This document shows positions 47,644 to 57,906 of a stretch of DNA of 64,000 nt, one piece after another. Every line of letters starts with the position of its first letter. Positions within the stretch are counted from its first letter, which is position 1. The notes under the pieces were generated by a model. That model was not told the DNA's origin. It saw nothing but the letters and a program-made list of their open reading frames with translations, and made no database searches. The position numbers and the translations under genes were made by a program. The DNA comes from Nannochloropsis oceanica (Eukaryota > Sar > Eustigmatophyceae > Eustigmatales > Monodopsidaceae). The DNA lies in NCBI GenBank assembly GCA_004519485.1, contig CP038130.1:496001-560000 (forward strand), in the 5' to 3' direction.

Positions 47644-49173
47644 CTACCTCTGGCGTCGATGCCTGATCAATGCACCCCTAGACTTTCCAACGACCTTCTC
47701 AATTCCCTCACCACTACTGCTGCTGCTGCTCTCATCGTCTTTCGTGATCTTCCCATTTCGGTACTTTCCCAGCTCAATGTAAGAGTACAGGAGGCTGCCA
47801 ATGACTGAAATGGTAACGCCAAGGAAGTTGGTGAAGCTGAAGACGTAATCGGACAGAAAGAGCATGGAGAAGTAAGTGGTGGCTGCGAGGGAAAGGATGG
47901 GGTAGGCAGAGCAGATAAGTTGCCGGCTTTTATAGTCTTATCCCAATTCTTCACAACAAGAAGAAGAAAAGGAAGAAAGGGACACATAAGGCCAGCTATC
48001 ATTTCCAACCTACCTAGATTTTTAAGGCAGCCCACAACCGTCGTCGTTAAGGCGCTATTGTGGTGCGTACACAAAAAGGTAGCATAATTAAGCAGAGAGC
48101 CCATCGCTGCGGCTAGAAAAAAGGTTAACACAAAAGCAGGGTCTTTCCAAGATGGAAAGTTACGGACGGCTTGCATTTCCTCGGGGCGACAGAGAAGGAG
48201 ACCGGTCATGAAAACAGCCCTAAATTGTATTGGAGTGGGACGCAGGAAATAGAGATAAATGGGTTTTGGGGTTTCGGCGGTGGGCTCTTGCGTAGACGAT
48301 GGGTATGAACTTGAAGAAATAAGTAAGTGCTTTGAATATATTTTTTGCACCATTACATAGGAAAATTGGCGGTATAAGGACATGAGTACTCCTCCCCTCT
48401 GTCTCAATTTTCATTACTTACCCGAACAGGCTATTGTAATAAAGCACTGCCATCCTGCTGATGTTGGGCGAAACCGTCAACGTCCTCTTCATCACCACTC
48501 CGTTAAGTGCCGTGCACACATTGTTAAACAAAATAAACAAGTATCCGACCAGGTTAAAATTCAAGTCGGCGATCCCCGCAAGCACAGCCCCAGCCACCAT
48601 TAAAAATACGCTAAATTGAATCTGTCGAGACGCCATTACTCCCAACAACAACCACTCCAACCCCATCGTCATCGGGATCGAAAAACGTCTCAATACCGTA
48701 AACATGGGTAAGCTGACCTTCTGCGTCCCTCCCAAGCCACAAAGAACATTAATCAACCCAATCGAAGCCAGGGGTCCCATCACTTTCAACACGTCTAAAG
48801 ACGGATCGGTAATCTGGACGCGGCCCGCTAAATTAAGTGTGTAAAGTACAAATGACGTAGAAAAGAATTGACAGGCAGCTACGGCGAAAAAGGATGGAAA
48901 CCCAAAGAATCCATGGGCAGTAGAAGCGAGCAAAGCCTTATTCACAAATATGATGGAAAATGAGGTCGAAGCGAAGAAGAGGGCACTGCCCAGCTTTTCA
49001 AAGGGCGTGGACACGACGAGCCCGTGGTGACGGGCCCGCTGCTGTGTAATGGCTGGCTCGTTTTTTCCGAGATGTTTGCTTCCGGATTCAGGCAGGAGTA
49101 CGGGTGCCTCGCCGGTGGCTGAAAGCAAGGGGGTGGGCGAAGAGCCGAGCATGGACTTGCCTGCGGTCAGCAT
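47644..49173 (-). CDS. Nucleotide-sugar / triose-phosphate-type transporter (SLC35 family)
   Basis: Exons 48422-49173, 48014-48219 and 47644-47882 join in phase to 398 residues. It belongs to the drug/metabolite transporter superfamily with about ten membrane segments: SIIFVNKALLASTAHGFFGF, FAVAACQFFSTSFVLYTLNL, GPLASIGLINVLCGLGGTQK, LFILFNNVCTALNGVVMKRT, AVLYYNSLFGAVFMTGLLLC and, after the last join, KNLATTYFSMLFLSDYVFSF. The YYNSL and C-terminal KN-x-x-TT patterns fit Golgi nucleotide-sugar carriers of the SLC35D/GONST group, which exchange UDP- or GDP-sugars for the monophosphate. The substrate cannot be fixed from sequence. The C-terminal tail is charged and Ser-rich, without a clear KKxx retrieval motif. 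Confidence 0.87.
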
Positions 49174-49711
49174 GGTATTGGAAGACGGCTGTGTGTGGAA
49201 AGCGGCGGGAGTGGGGGATTTTCTTGAGCTACCGAGGAAGAGAGTGTGTTTACACAGGGTATGGGCGTGGACTATTGATTGGTGTTTTAGTATGGCTTTG
49301 TAAGGGAGCTATTTTTGGACAATGGGCCACGTCCGTCATTATCAGTGCGCCAGTAAGGGTAGGAGGGAGTCCGGGCCGCCTTTCGCCACGCTACGGGGCT
49401 AAACAATTACAAAGCCTTTCGATGTTGTGAGGTGCATACATTGAATGTTGCGCCGTAGCAGGCGATATTTCGACGGGTGTTACGGTCTCTCCAGCACATA
49501 TTTGGCGACAGGTGATGGATGATGATTGATGATGATTCGAATGATGAAAGTAAGCGATATGCTTCTGTGCTAACCCCGTCCTTGCCAACACCGCTCTCAC
49601 GCAAAGCAATCAAGCGGCGCGACCCACAAATGTATTTATCTGCACACACACTTTAATCAAAGGTCGGTCGGTCTTGCGGAGCGGGATAACGAAACACGCG
49701 ACCCAGCAGCT
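49174..49711. promoter_or_regulatory. Shared upstream region, SLC35 transporter (-) / TauE (+)
   Basis: A 538-base gap between divergent starts with a short ATGATG-rich patch near 49510-49550. No gene was recognised. Both promoters are expected here. Confidence 0.4.
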
Positions 49712-52087
49712 ATGACAGGCTACGGTGCTCCATCATCATGTCGCGCTCGACGAAGAACAAGGAAAAGTCTGGCGCCGCTCCTCGTTCTAGGTGTGCTATT
49801 GGTCACCCAGGTCAGAATACCACAGGCCCAAGCGAATACTGGCGTGGGCTACGAAGGTGAGGATGTGAGAAATGTGTAGTCGTGAGCTCCCATGTTGCGT
49901 TTGTGCGTGCATTTTAGGACCGCCAAACTAATATTGTCGACCTCCCCCCTCCTCCCTCCCTCCCTCTCTTTTCTCTTCTCAGAAGATGACGATCGGGACG
50001 AGCTCTCGGTGGAGAGCCTTGCAGGAATGGACAAGCAGATAAGTGTGACACCATGGTACGCGGAGGCCGGCGGGGACGGGCTGGGCAAGGAGCTGGGTGG
50101 GTCAACTCTTTCGCAAGACGATGCGACTGGTGCAAGTTGGGAGGACGACGCAAGCGGCCATCAGCACAGCTACCGTCATCATCCGTTCCTGCCCTTGAAG
50201 TTGCGTGATATTATTGGCTTACTCTTTACGGCGTTAGGGCTCATGATTGCTGCGGGTGGCGGCATTGGTATGTATGGATACAGAGGACTCGCCAAATCGT
50301 ATTTGGCGCGGAAGAGACCGTGAGGGTAGGGAATGGTAAAGACTTGTGTGCTCGCGCTTTCCGTTTCATTTATGTGCTAGTGCCTACCTTGCACGAGCTA
50401 TTCTTTCATCTTGTTTTGTGTCTTGTGTGAATCACATGTGCTTCACTTATCATCGCCTTTTCTTCCTCCTCTTTCTCCTCTTCCTTCTCCCCTCCTTCTA
50501 GGCGGTGGTGGCATCCTCGTTCCCATCTTCATTCTCGTGATGGGCTTCAGCCCTAAATATGCCATCCCTTTGTCGAACGTCACGATCCTGGGCGGGTCGA
50601 TTATGAATATGGTGATGAATGTTTCTAAGCGTCATCCGTCCGCTGACCGACCACTGGTTGACTGGGATTTGATTTTAATCATGGAGCCTCTTACTATTGG
50701 AGGGGCGCTTGCGGGCAGCTTCTTGAACAAGATCCTGCCGGAGTGGCTGCTTGTGGTGGCATTGGTTATATTGTTAAGCTACACTGCGCAAACGACGTTG
50801 AACAAGGGCCTCAAGGTTTATCAGAAAGAGAGCGAGGCCAAAGCCAAGGCAGCGTAAGTATCCGGACTGTTGTGTATGCGCTCGCCTCACGCTACTGCCA
50901 TCTCTCCATTTTTCACTTTCTAGATGGCACACTGTGCTCAATGTAATTCTGGTATCTGATTTGCAGCTGCTTACATCCACCTCCATCTTCCTCATGCCCC
51001 CATTTTCCCCACTCTCTCGTCTCCCCGCTACAACACCTCAAAGCCGACCGGAATCCAAACAACTCAAAGATCTCACCATGGCTGAGAAAGGCGAGGAAGA
51101 AGACGAAGAAAAAACCCTTCTCCTCTCTCCTGACGAGTACGAGAGCCCCGAGGAGAACAGCGCTAAGGCTGAGCTCCAGGTAAGTCTTCTTTTTATCACA
51201 TTTTCTTTTTCCTTGTGTCTCAACCTCATGTCCATCTCGCCCTTTGGGGGCCTCTGTCCTTCTGTACTGTCTTCTTCATGCGCTGTGTAACATGTTTGTC
51301 ATTTTTTTCCTCGTACTTAAACATTTATCTCTGCTCCCTGCCGTCCTTTCCCCCCCCCCTCGCTTAGGCCATCATTGAAGGGGAGAAAGCCACTCCCTGG
51401 GTCAAAGTCCGCTTGCTGGTTTTCTGCTTTGTCGTGGTATTGATCCTCAACGTCTTTAAAGGTGGGGGCTCGTTTCCTTCTCCCTTGGGTGTGGAATGCG
51501 GGAGTTTCGCTTTTTGGTTCTTGACCTGTATGGTGTTTGCCTGGGTGGTGGGGGTGTCGCTGTACGTGCGGGGGGATTTGATTAAAATGTATTATTTGAA
51601 GGCGAAAGTGGGTTATAAATACGCAAAAGGTGACATTGAATGGAATGAGTGGGCAACCATTAAGTATCCATGTGTGTGTTTTTTCGCCGGGTTTTTCGCA
51701 GGCATGTTCGGGGTGGGTGGGGGGATTGTGAAGGGCCCTCTGATGCTTGAAATGGGTGTGGATCCTCGAGTGGCTGCAGCCTCGTCGGCGTGCATGATAT
51801 TGTTTACGTCGTTCACCGCCACGACGAGTTTCTATATCTTCGATTTGTTGATTTACGATTATGCGGTGTGGTTGTTTTTGATTGGCTTTGTGTTTACCTC
51901 CGCTGGGCAGTATGGCCTGACGTATTTGATGAAAAAGTCGAACCGGAATTCTTACATTATATTCTCGATTGGCGCCGTGGTGGGGTTGTCAGCAGTGTTG
52001 ATGGGCCTGCAGAGTGTTATTTCTTTGTTTTCGGGACCGGGGGTCGGAGGTGGGGGAGGAGGTTCGATTTGCGATGCGGTGGAGTAG
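49712..52087 (+). CDS. TauE/SafE-family sulfite/anion exporter
   Basis: TauE/SafE proteins export sulfite, sulfonates or organic anions across a membrane. Five exons (49712-49856, 49983-50267, 50502-50853, 51044-51179, 51368-52087) give 545 residues with consistent phases. Residues about 18-40 form a signal peptide (LLVLGVLLVTQVRIPQAQA). The first TauE half has GGGIGGGGILVPIFILVMGF, then PLSNVTILGGSIMNMVMN and DLILIMEPLTIGGALAGS. A charged acidic loop (EKGEEEDEEKTLLL) separates the second half: GMFGVGGGIVKGPLMLEMGV, ASSACMILFTSFTATTSFYI and GQYGLTYLM. The paired glycine-rich motifs are the family hallmark, and the layout resembles plant At2g25737-like proteins. The fourth acceptor (CCTCAAAG) was chosen on phase; a TTGCAG further 5' does not keep frame. 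Confidence 0.88.
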
Positions 52088-52609
52088 GATGAAGGCGGGG
52101 TGTAGAGAGAGGGGCTGAGGAAGAGGAAGATGAGAAGGAGGAGCAGGACTGCGGCACTTGGAAGGAATGGCGGTCACATGTGGAAGGAAGATGTGGTGTG
52201 TGTATGCATTGTATCTGAATTTGCTAGAGGGCAAAGGAGGCAGATATCAGCAGCGACAAGAATCCAGAAGAAACACTGCAGCTGCGGCGGCAGCAGCAGC
52301 AATAACAGCAACAACAACAGCATCAACGAAAGAGCTCACGAGCGATCACAAAAGTAATCAACATCAAGACCGATCAGGAACCCATGCCAGGCCTCACTCT
52401 TCTTTTTACACCGAAAGGTTCTTCTCGTGTTATGTAGTTTCCTCGAATGACACAACCTACCTATCTAACCAACCCCTACCCTCTCTCTCTCCCTCTCTCC
52501 CTCCCTCTTTTCCTAAAGCCCTTACCTCTAAATGACACATCTAAACGGAATCTTTAATCTTTACCAAAACATATCTCCCCCTCGTTCTTTGCCCTCTCAG
52601 ACTCCCTCT
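52088..52609. other. Convergent intergenic region
   Basis: It lies between the 3' ends of TauE (+) and the TPR-kinase (-). It holds an AGCAGC/AACAAC run at about 52290-52325 and a pyrimidine-rich stretch near 52480-52515. No gene is seen. Confidence 0.45.
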
Positions 52610-55600
52610 CTAGTCCTCCCCCGCCGGAACTTCGTATGCCAATTGCACCGCCTGGTGTGCCGCCAGCTCCTCTGCCGTTAAAAATGAATAGGAAAGCCGT
52701 TCCCTGTACACCTCAATGATACAAACATCTCTCACCATCACCTGCTGCACCTTGCTTGTGCTCTCTGTTTCCATTACCTCCTCTTCTTCCTCCCTCTTTC
52801 TTATATCCTCCTCGTCTGAATCCGACTCCTCTTCGTCGCTACTGCTCTCGCTGGCTGCAGTAGTCCCCTCTTCTCGTCCAGCAACAACATCAAGTACCCA
52901 TGAGGGTAACAATGCCAACGCAGGCACGAGCACTGCCCGCAATGCCGTCTCCCGCCCATGCAGCTTCCCCAAAGCCCACTTTCGCAAACGCGAGCTAATC
53001 GCTTCGTTACAATTGCGTCTGCCACTGTCCTTTTCCTTTTTTCCACTTTCACTTCCGTCCATTTCGGGAGCACTGAACCAAGGCTGCGACGCGAAGACAA
53101 GCACAGCCTGACTATCATTGTATCGGGCTTGCTCTAGCTCTTCCACCACCCAATCCTCCTCCCTCTTCTTGTCCTCCTTTCCTCCCTCCTGCACCACCTT
53201 CCCTGTGACAACCAAACCCCTCATCCCCCCATACCAAAATCCACACCCTCCACCCTCCACCCTTCCTGCTTCTCTTCCCCTACTGCTGCCTGTTACTACA
53301 ACGGGGATCGACTCACTTATGCGTCCAAGAATTTCCCACACTCTCTCTTCCTCCTCTCCGTCCTCCTCCTCCTTCCAGAGCGCCGGCGAAACAACCACCA
53401 ACCGAGGCCTCAACCTGTTTATCCCCAACACAGCCTTCTCTAGCTCCTTCCTCCTCCTCCCCTCCAAACCTACCTGCTGCTCCCCTAACCCACCGCCGAT
53501 GCCGCTCAAACCCCCCAAATATACACAGAAAAAGGGCCCCATGTATTTACTTTGATCTGCCTTCCCCAACCCATACAACTCTTTCCCGCTCCAATCCACA
53601 CGTCCTAGCAAACGTGCCTTGGCTCTCTGGCCAGCGCTGCTGCTGCAGCTGCCGCTGGGAAGAGAAGAACATATTCCTAATTGAGCTAATCGCAATATCC
53701 GTGGCTCTCCCAACCGTCCTTGTCGTTCTAACAGATGGAAGACCACGGCTCTTTCTTCCCCAGACAAGGTAGTCATGCACTCGGTAAAATCGTCGGCTGG
53801 TGGCGTGGTGCTCATGGCTTGAGTCACGCATTGCGCTGCCAACTCTCGCAAGCGGGCTTCGCGTGGGGTTGCTTCCAGTACAATATCTACGTCTGTCTCT
53901 GAGCCTGGAGATGGGGCAAGTGGGAGGCTCCTACTGCTCCCCTCCTTCCCGCCGTTTGTTGCTTTTACTCCTGTTCCTACTCCTGCTACGGCTTCTTTCG
54001 CAGGGGAAGACGAGGAAGAAGAAAAAGAAGAAGAAACAAAGGAAGCAGATGATGGTGACGATGAAAGGGAGGAGAAGAAAAGGTGATCAAGAATGGCGGC
54101 ATGTCCCTGGGCATCGATGTTCGAATGACGAAAAGAGCCCAAACGTTCCTGAGGCTGCTTTCGCAAGAGCCGACCAATCAAATCCCGGGCTAAAGGAGGA
54201 ATTACTGCTGGATATGTCGGGTTGCACCGTCGGGACCGCAGAAAAACAAGATATGGCGACGGGGCCCGAAATGGCGATAACCCCACCAAAAACTGATACA
54301 GGCAACAACCCAAGGCCCAGAGATCTCCTTCCATCAACGTTTCTCGACTTCTGCTTGCCTCAGGGCTCATGTACTCAGGGGTCCCGACAAACTCCGGTCC
54401 GTTCAGATCAGTCTCTTCTGTATCCTTTGCTGAACCAAAATCAATCAACTTCAATCTCCCTTTCGCCGTCAACACCATATTTTCTGGCTTTACGTCCCTG
54501 TGGATGATCCCCCTGCCATGCAAAAAACTCAATCCACAAATTACTTCACGGGCATAAAACCGGGCAAAGCTTCCCGGAACCCCAACGCTCGCCTCCCCCC
54601 CTCCATCAGCCTGCAGTCTTTGCCATACTTCCCCCCCCGGGCAGTATTCCAAAAGCAAATACAAGCATGTGTAATCTTGAAAAGCATGGTAGAGCTCAAT
54701 CACATTCGGATGACGCAGACGAGACAAAATCCGTCGCTCCATGCTTATCTCGTTGGCGACGTTTGGATGCCTCTTTTTCACCCGCTCCACTTGCGATTTC
54801 TCCAAAACCTTGAGCGCGAAATGCTCGCCGGTCTCCCGATGCATTACGTGGAGGATACGCGAAAAGTTTCCTTCTCCTAACGTGCCCAGTGTTTGGAGGT
54901 CGGCGGGCGCGACGCGCTTGCGGGGGTCCTTGGCGGTTTTGATGGATGCAAGCTCCCGTGCACGGGAGTCATTCAGGCTACCTTCCAGAAGGCGAAGTTC
55001 ACGGTTACTGGGCTCTTGGGCAAGGCCTTTGATGATTGCCTGAAATGAGGCAATCAGGGGCAGGAGATAAGACGGATATACGTATTTTTTTTAATTACCA
55101 GCTCCTTGATTTTTTGAGGTGAGGATGTCTTGTGTGTACAGACAGCATAGACGTCCCGGCGTTCTATCACCCCAAGATCAAGCAATCATTAAATGATGGA
55201 TACACCGCATGCATATATTGTTCGAAAGAAAGCTGTTGTTCATAACATTTCCACTTACCTCGTTTGCCGCGCCGTACTTGCCCATCTCCAGGCAGGCCTT
55301 GGCCAAACGGTAATACCCTTTCGAGAATCCAATATCTGCAGGAACCAGCGAAAGGCTTCGGTGTGCATCTGCTGCGGCATCCGCCCACTTCTCTAATTGT
55401 AGGAAGCACGAGGCCCGGTTCGAGAGGTAGAGATAGGCGGTCGTGGGACCATCGGGGTCGAGGGCGAGGGCTTGTGTGTAACAATCCGCGGCTGTCCTGT
55501 AATCCTTTTCCCTGTAGTATTGATTACCCTCCTCCTTCCACTCAATTGCCGTCTTGTCGCTCCGCGGTGGTGGTAGTAGTCTGCTCGGAGCAGGAGGTCC

Positions 55601-55636
55601 TTCTGATGATGACGCCGGTGGTAATGAGGCTGACAT
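52610..55636 (-). CDS. TPR - PDK1-like kinase - CPPED1-like pseudophosphatase fusion
   Basis: Exons 55259-55636 and 52610-55039 join at phase 0 (GAANE-AIIKGLAQ) to 935 residues. Residues about 30-130 carry TPR helices (WKEEGNQYYREKDYRTAADC, YLSNRASCFLQLEKWADAA). The AGC-type kinase runs about 172-450: LGEGNFSRI, FALKVL (Lys203), IIHRDVKPEN, DFGSAKD, FVGTPEYMSPEA, GDLWALGCCLYQFLVG. The SFVGT/DLWALGC pattern is closest to PDK1, which phosphorylates the activation loop of AGC kinases; no PH domain is seen. After a Ser-rich linker, residues about 625-860 follow the CPPED1 metallophosphatase layout (MGPFFCVYLGG, AVLGINRLRPRLVVVSPALW, IPVVVTG, GFWYGG, DWVVEELEQAR, AVLVFASQPWF), but the metal-binding D, GD-x-x-H, GNHD and GH-x-H residues are absent. 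The tail is acidic. Confidence 0.85.
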
Positions 55637-57181
55637 TGGCTTGCTTGCTTTTGCTCGCAGCACGCTGCCTCCTGTTTTTACAAGAGGAGAAAGAAGGTAA
55701 GGATGGTAGCTTCATGAATGTGCTCTTACCCCTTGGTGGATGGCTAGGAGGGCAGGAGGCAGGTTGGGGCGGCGTCGCCTCAAAATTCAAGAATGCCGCC
55801 CATCAGTTGAGAATCATCTCCAAATTCTCAAACTCTACACCCATACCTCACGCACAGGTCGCGGTCATGTACGGTGAGCACATGCAGCAAATCCCATCGG
55901 AGTACGGTTCGCAAGCTGGCATTTTGTCAGCGGTTGTCGAGTCGTTGCCGACCTCAGGTAGGAGCGTGTGCGGCATCAGCAGCACAGGAAAGTCCTCGTC
56001 CGAGGCCACCACTATCGAAGTGTGCTACCACACCTCGCGGCGTTCATTGCTCCAGGCCCTGCAGCTTTCCCAGGTACTGCTGTCTGCCGTCGACAAAACT
56101 ATCCAAACTATCAACGATCCCGAGATGATGCAAGGTAATGGATCCCTGCTCACAGTCGAGGCTATGAAAGCGCGAATGCTCGGGTTCAAAGAAATGGCCC
56201 GCAAGAGCCGGACATTGGAGCAGAGGGCGCTGAACGCACTTGACAATATACGGGCACCGGTAACGCACGAGACCGCGGGAGCTGGATTGCCTGTCTCGGG
56301 GTCGGGTTGGATGTCTCTCACGGAAGTGGGGCTGCTTATCAAGGGGCTTGTGTCCCCCCAACAAACCGAGACTGAATGCGTGCTGCACCGGGAAAATGCC
56401 AAATTTTGAATGAAGACCGAGAGCTTGCAACGCCAGGTTGAATTGCTTTCCTCTTCCTTGAAGGCCGCTGACACCACATCTTCGGCGAGGGCAGCGCAGG
56501 TGGATGTCCCTTCCTGGGTAATACGGGCCACGAAGCAGAATGCCCTTGATAGTGGGGCCAATGACGGCACTGCAAAGATAGTGGCAAAGCTGGGGAGAGA
56601 ATTGGAGGAGAAAGAGGGGTTGCTAGCAGGGTTAAGGACAACGGTGCGCGACGTGGCTGGTGGCCGGTACCCTATTTTGGAGGAGAGGAATGATTTGCGA
56701 GCAAAGATTCTGGTGAGTGTATGTCCACGGGAGGGGAGAGGCTCTTGCGGCATTACTATCAAAGACAACAAGTGAATAGGTATGATCGAAACATTCATTT
56801 GAATTCCACACACAGACACTGCTGCAGTCGCAAGCCCACTTGCTGGAAGACAGGGAGACTTTTGAGGTAAGGGGGAGTCAGCGGGTCTGATCGAACTTTC
56901 GCCCCTGGTTATTAAACTCATCATTTCCTCTGCACTTCTCCCATTCTCATATACAGACACACAATGCTCGCATCGAGAGTCAATTGCGACGCACGGCTGA
57001 TTGTTGCCAGGAGTTGGAAGCTTACGTGCGGTTCCTCGACGCTACTGCAGTGGCGGGGAATGAAGGGCGACGAGAGGGGAGATTTGCTTCCGCCTCTTTC
57101 GCCTTCCTGCCCTCCCATGGTCCATCGCCAGCATGTCGAGGTCGTCAGCCTTTTGGGTGCCCAAGCAGTGTCAATAAATGA
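55624..57181 (+). CDS. Secretory-signal coiled-coil protein with an in-frame TGA
   Basis: I do not recognise a family. Predicted exons 55624-56712, 56816-56866 and 56957-57181 stay in one phase. It starts with a signal-peptide-like MRLTLACLLLLAARCLLFLQ, followed by a globular-looking stretch (VAVMYGEHMQQIPSEYGSQA) and long helices (TVEAMKARMLGFKEMARKSR). At 56407-56409 a TGA interrupts the frame at codon 262; the next codon is ATG and the same frame continues as strong coiled coil (SLQRQVELLSSSLKAAD, AKIVAKLGRELEEKEGLLAG) into the two small exons. Readthrough, a missed intron, a sequence error, or two separate proteins are all possible. The start overlaps the kinase start on the other strand by 13 nt; a later ATG at 55714 would avoid that but lose the signal peptide. 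Confidence 0.55.
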
Positions 57182-57906
57182 AGCGAATGAACCAGAAACG
57201 GCACCCGATAACACTATCGCCGTGATGGGCGCCAAGGAAGAACAAGGTAAAATCGGGACAACTCCATCTTTCTTCTTGTGGCTTCTTTCGTTCTTTTTAA
57301 AGCCGTTGCAATTGGAGGAGGATCACCACAATTACTCGCCGCCAGCCATGATTGTGTAGAGTTTGAGTCACGTTGTCGTCCTCGTAGTGAGAACGAAAGA
57401 AGGAAGAAAACTCTGGGTCCAGCCTACTGATTCGACAGATGACCGGATTTTTCAAGGCACGGCGGCTTTTCACCTTGATTTCAGAATAAAGCACTGTGAA
57501 ACCAGTCGCAGCTGATAGACCAAGCACATTACAAACATTAATCGAGTCACATTTATAAGTCGTTCGTGTCTCGCATATGATTGGAATAGGCCGTAGCGAT
57601 GGGCTCTCCTCACAAAAGCGAAAGCATTAGATAGGAACCGAAACAAAAAAATGACGAACGAAAAAGAGGTATGTTTACGATACAGCTGCGAGCTACAGAA
57701 ACACATCAGGCTGCTAGCGAATCGAGGGAACCATGTAAGGAGGGGAGGGTTCAACCATATCCTTGCGCTTCATCATGACGACTACTTGCCCCGTTCGAGT
57801 TGCCTTTGTTCCAATCACATGATGTAGCCAGAACAGAATGGAGCCTTTTACTACACCCTTTACAAAGCTCTACCTCATTATTCATCATAGCGAAGGTTTG
57901 TCCGCC
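57182..57906. promoter_or_regulatory. Intergenic, coiled-coil gene to plastid repeat protein
   Basis: It is 725 bases between plus-strand genes. Minus-strand frames here are short and not protein-like. The region should hold a 3' end and the next promoter. Confidence 0.4.
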
